Of a stretch of DNA of 64,000 nt, positions 55,112 through 63,761 are shown one piece after another. How positions within the stretch are numbered: position 1 is the stretch's first letter; every line of letters starts with the position of its first letter. The translations under genes were made by a program, and so were the position numbers. Source of the DNA: an uncultured Flavobacteriaceae bacterium. Its GTDB lineage: Bacteria; Bacteroidota; Bacteroidia; Flavobacteriales; Flavobacteriaceae. The notes beneath the pieces were generated by a model, which ran no database searches, had not been told where the DNA came from, and worked only from the letters and a program-made list of their open reading frames with translations. The stretch lies in contig CANMSH010000002.1 of the NCBI GenBank assembly GCA_947500525.1, positions 186,001 through 250,000 on the forward strand, read 5' to 3'.

Positions 55112-56019
55112 AAGTTCTAATTGTGGCAAGTGGAAACTCAAATGCAGTGAGCCCTTTTATTTTAGATCAAACAAATGTCTTAAGTAATAAAGGTATTTCT
55201 ATTGAGTATTTTTTAGTAAAAGGGAGCGGTGTTTTTGGCTATTTACAGAACATTACACATTTACTTAAGGCAATTAAAAAATTTAAGCCTAATGTTATTC
55301 ATGCGCATTATGGTTTGAGTGGTTTATTATGTTGTTTGCAAAGAAAAATACCCGTAGTTACGACTTTTCATGGATCTGATGTCAACGTTAAAAAGAATAG
55401 ACTGTTTTCAAAAATCGCAGATAAGTTAAGTTATAAATCAATTTTCGTTTCTAAAAATCTTTCTGATTTAATGAATAGTAATAGTTTTGATATAATTCCT
55501 TGCGGAGTAGATATGGATATTTTTTATCCAATAGAAAAGCTACATGCGAGAAGTCAATTGAATCTATTGCAAAATAAAAAGTATGTGTTGTTTTCTTCGG
55601 CCTTTGATAACAAAGTGAAAAATTATCCATTAGCGAAGATGGGCATTAGAGAATTGAATGACGAAAATGTCGAATTGATAGAACTTAAGGGTTACTCAAG
55701 AAAACAGGTAGCTCTCCTGATGAATGCCGTTGATGCGGTATTAATGACATCACTATCAGAAGGATCGCCTCAGTTTATTAAAGAAGCTCTCGCCTGTAAT
55801 TGCCCAGTTGTTTCTGTAGATGTAGGTGATGTCAATGACTTAATCCATAATATAGAGGGTTGTTTTATTTCAAGTTATAATATTTCTGAAATAGCCAACA
55901 ATCTTAGAAAGGCAATTTATTTTGGAAGAACAAATAGTAGAAAGGGTATTGAACATTTAGATAATGATCTTATCGGAAATAAAATTATAAACATTTACAA
56001 CAATTCAGTTAACGATTAA
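55108..56019 (+). CDS. Glycosyltransferase family 4, short
   Basis: A 303-residue GT4 protein, shorter than its relatives (about 360). It has VIHAHYGLSG, TTFHGSDVNVKKN, IPCGVDMDIF and the donor-site EGSPQFIKEALACNCPVV. The short length comes mainly from a compact linker; no frame break is visible. It precedes the DUF354 gene by 13 bp. Confidence 0.88.
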   Translation: MKVLIVASGNSNAVSPFILDQTNVLSNKGISIEYFLVKGSGVFGYLQNITHLLKAIKKFKPNVIHAHYGLSGLLCCLQRKIPVVTTFHGSDVNVKKNRLFSKIADKLSYKSIFVSKNLSDLMNSNSFDIIPCGVDMDIFYPIEKLHARSQLNLLQNKKYVLFSSAFDNKVKNYPLAKMGIRELNDENVELIELKGYSRKQVALLMNAVDAVLMTSLSEGSPQFIKEALACNCPVVSVDVGDVNDLIHNIEGCFISSYNISEIANNLRKAIYFGRTNSRKGIEHLDNDLIGNKIINIYNNSVND

Positions 56020-56032
56020 GAAATTAAGAAGA

Positions 56033-57127
56033 ATGAGAATTTTATTTCACTTAGGACATCCTGCACATTATCACTTATTTAAAAACACAATAAGTGCTCT
56101 CAAGGAAGATAAGCACGAAGTGAACATTCTTATAAAGAAAAAAGATGTACTTGAAACTTTATTAGCAAGTTCTAGTTTTGAATATGAGAACATTTTACCT
56201 GAGGGTAGAAAAGATAGTTCTTTGAGTATGATATTAGGTTTGTTTAAACAAACCATTAGGATGATTTTGTATTGTTTGAAAAATCGACCAACTGTTTTGA
56301 TTGGGACATCTACTGCCATTGCGTATACAGGCTTTATTTTAAGAATACCCTCAATAAATGTTACAGAAGATGACTTTGATGTTGTCCCAATATTTTCTAA
56401 AATAACATACCCTTTTGCAACAGATATATTAACACCAAATGTTTGTAGAATGGGAAAATGGAGAAAAAAAACATTCTTCCACAAGAGTTATCATGAGTTA
56501 GCTTATCTACACCCTAATCATTTTATTCCTAATGAGAATATTGTATCAAAATACATATCTGAAGATCAAAAATATTTTATCTTGCGTTTCGCAAAATTAA
56601 CCGCTCATCATGATTTCGGAATTAGCGGGATAAATAATGAGATAGCGTTAAAAATAATTGATATTTTAAGTCCACATGGGAAGGTATATATCACAAGTGA
56701 GAGAGAGTTGAGTGCAGAATTAGAGCCTTATAGACTTCAAATTGAACCTAAAGATATCCATCATTTAATATATAGTTCCAGTATGTTTGTTGGTGATAGT
56801 CAAACTATGGCCGCTGAATCTGCTGTTTTAGGAGTTCCTTCGGTTAGGTTCAATGATTTTGTGGGTAAAATTAGTTATTTAAATGAATTAGAGCGTACCT
56901 ACAATTTAGGTTATGGAATTAGAACAAATGAAGTGAATAAGTTATATTCTACGATTGAAAAACTTATTAAAAATGAAAATTTGCATAAAGATTTTCAAAC
57001 GAAACGAGAACACATGCTGTCGGAGAAAATAGATTACTCAAAATTTTTAACATGGTTTATAGGAAATTATCCAAAGAGTAGGGAAGTTCTTAGAGATAAC
57101 TTAAATTATCAAGATATATTTATATGA
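56033..57127 (+). CDS. DUF354 protein (glycosyltransferase/epimerase-like GT-B), copy 1
   Basis: A 364-residue protein of the DUF354 family, starting RILFHLGHPAHYHLFKNTI. DUF354 proteins resemble the UDP-GlcNAc 2-epimerase and GT-B folds, but their reaction is not established. It shares ELAYLHPN and the closing TWFIGNYPKSREVL block with the second copy at 60868-61965. It overlaps the ATP-grasp gene by 4 bp. A role in making or transferring a sugar is an inference. Confidence 0.85.
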   Translation: MRILFHLGHPAHYHLFKNTISALKEDKHEVNILIKKKDVLETLLASSSFEYENILPEGRKDSSLSMILGLFKQTIRMILYCLKNRPTVLIGTSTAIAYTGFILRIPSINVTEDDFDVVPIFSKITYPFATDILTPNVCRMGKWRKKTFFHKSYHELAYLHPNHFIPNENIVSKYISEDQKYFILRFAKLTAHHDFGISGINNEIALKIIDILSPHGKVYITSERELSAELEPYRLQIEPKDIHHLIYSSSMFVGDSQTMAAESAVLGVPSVRFNDFVGKISYLNELERTYNLGYGIRTNEVNKLYSTIEKLIKNENLHKDFQTKREHMLSEKIDYSKFLTWFIGNYPKSREVLRDNLNYQDIFI

Positions 57128-58182
57128 TGAAAATATTAGTTGGTGAAATATCAAGTTATAAGGCAATCGTGATTGCAAGATTTATAAAGAATAATTATAA
57201 GGATGTCTCTATTTATACCTATGATAAAAAAAAGCGTTCAAATCTTATTCGATCTAAATATTCCGATAAGCACTACTATATCAATCCTAGAAATTTTGAG
57301 AATGAAATTCAAACTATTATTAAAGAGCAAAATATAGATTTCTTTTTTCCTGTGATTAACAATAGTTTGTCAATTCTGTTTAGAGATAAACAGAGATATG
57401 GAAATTCACTTGATTATTTAGGTGATATGGAACCCTATAATGTGTTGAACAATAAATTGTCATTAATCAAACTGGCGAATAGATTTAACATTAAAACTCC
57501 TAAGGTCTATAAAAGACTAGAAGATGCAGTAATTCCCTTTGTTGTAAAACCGACAAACTTATCTTCTGCGATCGGAGTGAAATATGTTTTTAATGAAAGT
57601 GATATTGGAAAGGTTAAAGAAAAAACAAACAAAGAAAATATATTTATACAAGAGTATGTCGAAGGAATCGGTGTAGGGTATTCTTTTTATTGTGATCAAG
57701 GTAAAATTGTTCATGGTTACGGGCATATGAGATTAGCGGAATATCCAGTCACAGGAGGGTCAAGTACATCACGTACCTATTATCATAATAACTTAATGCA
57801 CGAATTGGCTAGTACCATAGTTGAAGAACTTAATTATACTGGATTTGCGATGTTTGAATTTAAATTGAATTCTAATAATGAACTTATTTTGATTGAGGTA
57901 AATCCAAGGATCTGGGGATCTATTAATCAGGGACTCACCGAAAGTAATGTGAATTATTTTGAAAAGATTTTAGGAAAATCCACAAAGGATAATAATTTCA
58001 AGAAAAAATATATTAATACATATATAGCTCCCTTAATTTACATTTCGTTGATTAAGTACATTTTTAAGTTAGAATTTAGACCGGTAAGAATTTTTCTTGG
58101 AAATTTTTTAAAGAATAGGTCAGACGTTGGAATGTTAAGAGACCCTTTAGGGTACCTTTCCACCATTTTCAGAAAATTATAA
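57124..58182 (+). CDS. ATP-grasp ligase
   Basis: A 352-residue ATP-grasp protein. It has FVVKPTNLSSAIGVKYV for the grasp, IQEYVEGIGVGYSFYC and LIEVNPRIWGSINQG for metal binding. These fit carboxylate-amine ligases acting on small substrates. In a polysaccharide locus it may link an amino acid or similar group to a uronic acid. It overlaps its neighbours by 4 and 1 bp, so it is part of the same transcript. Confidence 0.88.
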   Translation: MMKILVGEISSYKAIVIARFIKNNYKDVSIYTYDKKKRSNLIRSKYSDKHYYINPRNFENEIQTIIKEQNIDFFFPVINNSLSILFRDKQRYGNSLDYLGDMEPYNVLNNKLSLIKLANRFNIKTPKVYKRLEDAVIPFVVKPTNLSSAIGVKYVFNESDIGKVKEKTNKENIFIQEYVEGIGVGYSFYCDQGKIVHGYGHMRLAEYPVTGGSSTSRTYYHNNLMHELASTIVEELNYTGFAMFEFKLNSNNELILIEVNPRIWGSINQGLTESNVNYFEKILGKSTKDNNFKKKYINTYIAPLIYISLIKYIFKLEFRPVRIFLGNFLKNRSDVGMLRDPLGYLSTIFRKL

Positions 58183-58718
58183 TGATAAAAAAGATAAATG
58201 TCATAGATCTTGATAAAACACTTATACCTTACGATTCGTTCAGGGGTTTGGTTTTAATGGAATTAAGAAAAATGAATATTTTTCTTATCTGGTATACCTT
58301 TTTGCGATTAATAAGACTAAACTCGATGTATATGTATAAACGGAAAGTGTGTATGTTTTTTGAGAAGAACTATTCTTCTTCTTTTTTCATGAATTATGCC
58401 TTGAAATTAACAAAGGATATTGATGAGGAAGTTTTAGAAATGGTTAAAAATGAAACCAACAGTAATACCACAAATATTCTTTTAAGTGCTTCACCAAATA
58501 TATTCGTTAAATATATTTTAGAGAGTTTGAAATGGGAAGGTTCTGGCAGCTATTTTGAAGATACTGGTAATTTCATCCATTTATACAATAAAAGTAAGAT
58601 AAGTTGGTTAAAAAAGAATTACGAAATAGACAAATATGAATATAACTTTGCAATATCCGATAGCAGTTCAGATTATGAGTTACTTTCGCTCTTCGAAAAA
58701 AAAGTGAAATGGGAATAG
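58182..58718 (+). CDS. HAD-family phosphatase, subclass IB-like
   Basis: A 178-residue HAD protein. Motif I NVIDLDKTLIPYDSF, motif II LLSASPN, motif IV AISDSSSDYELLS. It is slightly short: family members usually extend past motif IV. The C terminus FEKKVKWE ends soon after, but no frameshift is evident. It overlaps the ATP-grasp gene by 1 bp. A 58-bp gap follows, the widest in this part of the locus. Likely substrate is a phosphorylated sugar or lipid; unknown. Confidence 0.82.
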   Translation: MIKKINVIDLDKTLIPYDSFRGLVLMELRKMNIFLIWYTFLRLIRLNSMYMYKRKVCMFFEKNYSSSFFMNYALKLTKDIDEEVLEMVKNETNSNTTNILLSASPNIFVKYILESLKWEGSGSYFEDTGNFIHLYNKSKISWLKKNYEIDKYEYNFAISDSSSDYELLSLFEKKVKWE

Positions 58719-58776
58719 ATAGAAACATTGTGACTTTTATAAGGTTTTGTTGTCTTAATACTAATACATCTATTTA

Positions 58777-59865
58777 ATGAAGGTATTATATATTATAGAT
58801 TCATTAAAATCTGGAGGTAAAGAGCGTCGGTTAGTATCTCTAATTGAAGGATTATCGGACTTTCAAGATGTTGATATAGAGTTAGTGCTATTGTCAGATA
58901 CAATACACTATAAGGAAATTTTAAAGTTAGACATTAAGATTCATAAGTTGAAAAGAGATATTAGAAAAGATATTATGATTGTCTCTAAGTTTAATAAAAT
59001 AGTAAAATCTTTCAAACCAGATGTAATCCATTGTTGGGATAATCTGGGTGCTATTTCATTTGCACCGTTATGTAGAATTAAAGGAATACCATTCATTAAT
59101 TCGATGATTACCGCGGCTCCTCCTAAATTGAACATTCTTTCGAAAAGATATGTTTCCAACATGCTATCTTATGCGCTGAGCGACGTAATATTATCGAATT
59201 CGAAAGCGGGGTTAGTTTCGTTTCGTGTTCCTAAATCGAAAGGTTATTTTATACATAATGGGTTTAATTTGAATAGGTTGAAAATAAAACAAACGGAATT
59301 AGAAATTCGTGATAAATTTTCAATTTCTAGCGATAAAGTAGTTGGAATGACAGCTTCGTTCACCGATAAAAAAGATCATGAAACTTTTATAAAATCAGCG
59401 CTTTCTATTTTGGAAGAGGAAGAAGTAACCTTTGTTACAATTGGTGATGGTCCTTATTTAGAGAGAACTAAAAAATTAGTTCCTAAAGGCAAATCAAAGT
59501 ACTTTAAATTTGTAGGAGTACAATCAGATGTAGAGTCAATTGTAAATATATTCGATGTTGGAGTTCTAGCTACATATACAGAGGGAATTTCAAATGCAAT
59601 TATGGAATATATGGCTTTCGAAAAGCCTGTGGTTGCAACTGATGGGGGAGGGACTAATGAGTTGGTAATTGATAATGTTACAGGTTTTTTGGTAGGTGTA
59701 AAAGATTTTGAAAGTCTTGGAAGGAAAATTAAGTTTTTATTGTCTAATCCGAGAGATGCGAAAGAAATGGGTAAAAAAGGGAAAAAAAGAATTGAAGAAT
59801 TCTTTTCAATTGATAAAATGGTTAATAGGACTTATCAATTGTACATAAAAAAGATAAAAAATTGA
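58777..59865 (+). CDS. Glycosyltransferase family 4, GGKERR-type copy 2
   Basis: A 362-residue paralogue of the GT4 at 53486-54568. It has SLKSGGKERRLVSLIEGLSD, KPDVIHCWDN, YFIHNGFNLNRL and YTEGISNAIMEYMAFEKPVV (E-x7-E site). It starts a second GT4-to-DUF354 module after a 58-bp gap. Donor unknown. Confidence 0.92.
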   Translation: MKVLYIIDSLKSGGKERRLVSLIEGLSDFQDVDIELVLLSDTIHYKEILKLDIKIHKLKRDIRKDIMIVSKFNKIVKSFKPDVIHCWDNLGAISFAPLCRIKGIPFINSMITAAPPKLNILSKRYVSNMLSYALSDVILSNSKAGLVSFRVPKSKGYFIHNGFNLNRLKIKQTELEIRDKFSISSDKVVGMTASFTDKKDHETFIKSALSILEEEEVTFVTIGDGPYLERTKKLVPKGKSKYFKFVGVQSDVESIVNIFDVGVLATYTEGISNAIMEYMAFEKPVVATDGGGTNELVIDNVTGFLVGVKDFESLGRKIKFLLSNPRDAKEMGKKGKKRIEEFFSIDKMVNRTYQLYIKKIKN

Positions 59866-60863
59866 AAGAGAGAGAGTACATACGATTAAACGTTTGGAGT
59901 AAGTTTGTGAAGAACCATCCTAACGGAAATATTTTTCAAACACCTGAAATGTATGAGATATATTTAAAAACCATGAACTATGAACCGGTTTTGGTGGCTG
60001 TTTTCGATGAGTCTTCTGATGAATTGATAGGAACACTATTGGCGGTTATACAAAAGGAACATAAAGGAGTATTGGGAAATGTTTCTTCTCGAGCAATTAT
60101 TATTGGTGGACCTTTGGTTAAAGATAACGACGCAAAAATTTTGAAATTTATTTTAGAGGCCTTCAATGAAAAAATTAAGAAAAGAGCAGTGTTTTCGCAA
60201 TTTAGGAACTTGTGGGATTGGAAAGAACATAAAATAATTTTTGAAGAAATAGGTTTTATGTATGATGCACATTTGGATATACTAATTAATCTAAACTTGA
60301 CCCAAGAAGAGTTAAATAAAACTATCAAAAGAGAGAAAAGAAGAAACTTAACTAAATCGAGAAATAAAGGGGTAACTTTCGAAGAAATAACAGGGATTGA
60401 TGACTTTAAAAAGGGATTGGAATTAATTAAAAGTACTTATCAAAGAATTAAACTTCCTATGCCGAATGATTCTTTTTTTCTTAATGCTTATGAAATAATG
60501 AATAAATCTGGATATATAAAAATATTTGGATGTAGAACGGAAGATGAGATAATTGGAATTAGAATGACATTAAATTATAAAGGATTGGTTTATGATTGGT
60601 ATGCGGGAAGTGACTATAATTTTAAAAATATGTATCCAAATGATTTTTTAATCTTTGAAATACTGTTATGGGGTCTAGAAACTGAGTATAAAACATTTGA
60701 TTTTGGCGGTGCAGGCAAACCGAATATACCATATGGTGTTCGTGATCATAAGATGAAATTTGGAGGAGAATTAGTTGAGTTTGGTAGGTTTGAAAAAGTC
60801 CATAAACCGAAGCTTATGTATGTTGCGAAGGCCGGGTTAGAACTTTACAAATTAATAAAGTAA
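59862..60863 (+). CDS. FemAB/GNAT-type acyl- or aminoacyltransferase
   Basis: A 333-residue protein with two GNAT-like domains as in FemAB/BioF2-like (peptidoglycan bridge) transferases. It has KREKRRNLTKSRNKG and the C-terminal LVYDWYAGSDYNFKNMYPND and FDFGGAGKPNIPYGVRDHK, the usual closing block. FemAB proteins attach amino acids from tRNA, while locus-borne members may acylate sugars. Start is TTG at 59862, sharing bases with the upstream stop. The pairing with an ATP-grasp ligase suggests an amino-acid-like substituent. Confidence 0.85.
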   Translation: MKEREYIRLNVWSKFVKNHPNGNIFQTPEMYEIYLKTMNYEPVLVAVFDESSDELIGTLLAVIQKEHKGVLGNVSSRAIIIGGPLVKDNDAKILKFILEAFNEKIKKRAVFSQFRNLWDWKEHKIIFEEIGFMYDAHLDILINLNLTQEELNKTIKREKRRNLTKSRNKGVTFEEITGIDDFKKGLELIKSTYQRIKLPMPNDSFFLNAYEIMNKSGYIKIFGCRTEDEIIGIRMTLNYKGLVYDWYAGSDYNFKNMYPNDFLIFEILLWGLETEYKTFDFGGAGKPNIPYGVRDHKMKFGGELVEFGRFEKVHKPKLMYVAKAGLELYKLIK

Positions 60864-60867
60864 GTTT

Positions 60868-61965
60868 ATGAGGATTTTATTTTTGGTTTACCATCCAGTT
60901 GATCCATATATAGTTTTTGAAGCTGCAAAAGCAATTGAAGATAAAGGAGGTAAGGTCTTCTTTATAATTATTGAAAAAGAAGGTATTATTAAGCAGATTG
61001 TTGATGCCAAAGGTTTTGACAATAAAGTAATTGCAAGTAGTAAGAAATCATTTTTAGGAAAAATTTCTAATACTATTAAAATAATATATCGCGTTAGAAG
61101 GTTAACGAAAAAGTTCAAACCTGATATTGTGTTTTCCCCAGCGGGACCTTATACAAGTCTGGCATTTAAGGGAAGTAGATTACCTCTAATTTGTTGGGAA
61201 GATACCGAAACGGCAACTTTTAATTTTAAGTATTCTAACAAGCGCATAGATTCTTTATTACTTATAGATTCTTTTTATAAGGAATTGCCAGGGGATAATA
61301 TTATTAGATTTAACGGATATAAAGAATTAGCTTATTTACATCCAAATGTCTTCACGCCGGATAGTGGTGTCCTTCACGATTTGGGGTTAAAGACTACCGA
61401 CAAAATAGTATTGATGCGTTTTTCGGCGCTAAACGCAATGCATGATGTTGGCCTAGAATCTGAAGCAATTCAAAATGACGACGTTATTTTAGAATTTATA
61501 AAAAAAATTGAAATTAATTTTGATGTTAAAGTTTTTATATCCGTTACAGAACGTGATTTGGATCATAGGTTCGACAAATATAAGTTAAATATAGAGCCGG
61601 CAAATTATAGTCATTTACTCGCCCATTGTACATTATATCTGGGAGAAGGAACCACCACTGCGGCTGAAGCGGGGGTATTAGGTGTGCCATGGATTGCATT
61701 AAGAGACCAACCATTAGGATATCTAATTGATCAAGAGGAAAATTATGAACTTGGGTTTAGAATTGCTGAAATTACTCCTGCGCTAAAAAAAGTTGAAGAA
61801 TTATTGAGTAATGAAATGCTTAAATCTAAGTGGGAAACAAAACGAGATAAATTAATAAATGACAAAATTGATGTTTCTGCTTTTATAACTTGGTTTATAA
61901 TGAATTATCCAAAGAGTCATGAAACTATGATTAAAAACCCTAATTTTCAAAATAATTTTAAATAG
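60868..61965 (+). CDS. DUF354 protein, copy 2
   Basis: A 365-residue second DUF354-type protein starting RILFLVYHPVDPYIVFEAAK. It has FSPAGPYTSLAFKGS, KELAYLHPN, LYLGEGTTTAAEAGVLGVPW and the closing TWFIMNYPKSHETM, equivalent to copy 1 at 56033-57127. The N-terminal half differs more than the C-terminal half, so the two may use different acceptors. The next GT4 gene begins immediately after its stop. Confidence 0.85.
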   Translation: MRILFLVYHPVDPYIVFEAAKAIEDKGGKVFFIIIEKEGIIKQIVDAKGFDNKVIASSKKSFLGKISNTIKIIYRVRRLTKKFKPDIVFSPAGPYTSLAFKGSRLPLICWEDTETATFNFKYSNKRIDSLLLIDSFYKELPGDNIIRFNGYKELAYLHPNVFTPDSGVLHDLGLKTTDKIVLMRFSALNAMHDVGLESEAIQNDDVILEFIKKIEINFDVKVFISVTERDLDHRFDKYKLNIEPANYSHLLAHCTLYLGEGTTTAAEAGVLGVPWIALRDQPLGYLIDQEENYELGFRIAEITPALKKVEELLSNEMLKSKWETKRDKLINDKIDVSAFITWFIMNYPKSHETMIKNPNFQNNFK

Positions 61966-63093
61966 ATGAAAGTTTATCATATTGGAGTTGTTTCTTTTGA
62001 TAATGTAAAGGCAAAAAGAGAGCTAAAATCGGTTGGAGGAATTCAAGGGTATATTTTGGATTTAATTACTTTTTCTTTAGAGAAGAACAACGACATAAGT
62101 TTGATTGGCAAGGTGTATAATTATAAAAAAATAGCTAGGTTTGAGTATTTTGAAATACAAAAAACACTGACGAGCACAAATAAATTTCTGTTATATCTGT
62201 TTCTTAGTTCATTCCGAATAAATATTCCAAAAAATGCTATTGTTCATGCGCATCGACCCGATCATCTCGCAGCTTTTAGCTTTTTTAAAAAATATAGGTC
62301 TGTTATTAGTTTGCACGGTCAACAGTCAAAAACAGTTAATGATAGAAAAGGATTTTTAGTGAGGTCTATCTATAACTTTTTGGAAATGAAAGCGTTGAAA
62401 AGTTGTAATTCATTAATTGCTGTCGACCAAAAAACGAAAGATTATTATTCGAATAATTTTCCGAAACATGCCCATAAAATACACGTGATACCGACAGGTG
62501 TAGATACAAAAATATTTAGACCATTGTCTCAAACTGATTTTAGAAAAGAAATGGGTTTTTCCTCATCTCAAAAGGTTGTCTTATACGTTGGACGAATCGA
62601 GCCACCTAAGAAGGTTGATGACATTATTAAAGCGTTTAGAATAATCTATAAAAGTGATGAATCATACAGATTGTTAATTGTTGGAGATGGAGTATTGTTT
62701 GACGAAATGAAAAAACTTGTTTTAGACCTTGGATTAGAAGGTAAAGTTGTTTTTACGGGTATTCGAAAAAGAATAGAGTTACCATTGATTTTCAATATAT
62801 CAAACGTATCTGTTTTATATTCAGGTAACGAAGGCAGTCCTCTTTCAATTAAAGAATCTTTAGCTTGTGGAGTTCCGGTTGTTGCCAATAAAGTGGGAGA
62901 TGTTACGACTGTAATAAGAGATGATTATAACGGCTATATAGTAGAAGAAGAATCTATAGAAGCGCTCGCTTCAAAAATTAAACTTGCCGTAGAAAATGGC
63001 GCAAACCTAAAGCAAAATTGCCTTGATTCAATTTCCGACTATACAGTTGAAAAAGTAAACAATAAAGTTCTAGAATTGTATAAATCGTTATAG
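61966..63093 (+). CDS. Glycosyltransferase family 4
   Basis: A 375-residue GT-B transferase. It has VGGIQGYILDLITFS, SLHGQQSKTVNDRKG, IPTGVDTKIFRPL, LYVGRIEPPKKVDDII and the donor-site NEGSPLSIKESLACGVPVV. It abuts the DUF354 gene (0 bp) and is followed by the kinase-like gene after 5 bp. Substrates unknown. Confidence 0.92.
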   Translation: MKVYHIGVVSFDNVKAKRELKSVGGIQGYILDLITFSLEKNNDISLIGKVYNYKKIARFEYFEIQKTLTSTNKFLLYLFLSSFRINIPKNAIVHAHRPDHLAAFSFFKKYRSVISLHGQQSKTVNDRKGFLVRSIYNFLEMKALKSCNSLIAVDQKTKDYYSNNFPKHAHKIHVIPTGVDTKIFRPLSQTDFRKEMGFSSSQKVVLYVGRIEPPKKVDDIIKAFRIIYKSDESYRLLIVGDGVLFDEMKKLVLDLGLEGKVVFTGIRKRIELPLIFNISNVSVLYSGNEGSPLSIKESLACGVPVVANKVGDVTTVIRDDYNGYIVEEESIEALASKIKLAVENGANLKQNCLDSISDYTVEKVNNKVLELYKSL

Positions 63094-63098
63094 ACATA

Positions 63099-63761
63099 AT
63101 GAAAAATCGTTTCATATATATAACTGGACCGGATGGAAGTGGTAAAACAACTTTTTTAGAAGATGTTGAAAGCCAATTGAAATCTCAAAATTTTAAAACT
63201 ATACAAGTATGGATTAGATCTCCTAAAATTCTTTCAAAACCACTGATGGCATATTGTAGATTAGTTGGTTTGACTAAATATACAACTATTGAAGGGATAA
63301 AATATGGTAAACATGAATTTTATAAGTCTTCGTTTGTATCTTGGTTGTTTCCAATATTACAGCTTATTGATTTTAGAATTAAATGGAATTTTCATAGTGC
63401 AAATAATAAAAAAAATGACGAAGTTTTGTTATTTGATAGATTTAGTCTTGATACCTTAGCAGATTTAATGGTAGACACAAATAGGTTTGATTTGCATAAA
63501 ACAAAAATTGGAAGAGCTTTTATCAATTTAATTCCGAATGGTGCGAAGATTGTAATCCCTCGCGTAAGTGAGGAAACAATAAGAATGAGAAAGAAAGATA
63601 CGTTATATGATGAACATCTAAATAAAAAAATAAAGGTTTATAGAATTTTAAGTAATGACCTTAACATAAAAACTATTGATAATAATCAAAGTTATGAAAC
63701 AGCGAGAAAAGAACTCTTTAAATATTTAGACTTGGATGAAAGGGATAAAAAAGAAAATTAG
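63099..63761 (+). CDS. Thymidylate kinase-like P-loop protein
   Basis: A 220-residue protein with a Walker A motif TGPDGSGKTTFLED near residues 9-22 and the DRFSLDTLADLMVD segment. The fold is that of dTMP kinase, but the catalytic DR(Y/H) region and LID residues are not clearly conserved. Such proteins occur in many polysaccharide loci with unknown substrates. Its last 26 bp overlap the start of the next gene. Confidence 0.8.
   Translation: MKNRFIYITGPDGSGKTTFLEDVESQLKSQNFKTIQVWIRSPKILSKPLMAYCRLVGLTKYTTIEGIKYGKHEFYKSSFVSWLFPILQLIDFRIKWNFHSANNKKNDEVLLFDRFSLDTLADLMVDTNRFDLHKTKIGRAFINLIPNGAKIVIPRVSEETIRMRKKDTLYDEHLNKKIKVYRILSNDLNIKTIDNNQSYETARKELFKYLDLDERDKKEN

Noticed and set aside
55108..56019. 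Truncated GT4 pseudogene
   Set aside because: It is short for the family, but both GT-B halves and the donor site are present and the frame is clean.
58182..58718. Frameshifted or truncated HAD gene
   Set aside because: The short C terminus comes soon after motif IV, but all catalytic motifs are intact, and I saw no continuation in another frame in the 58-bp gap downstream.
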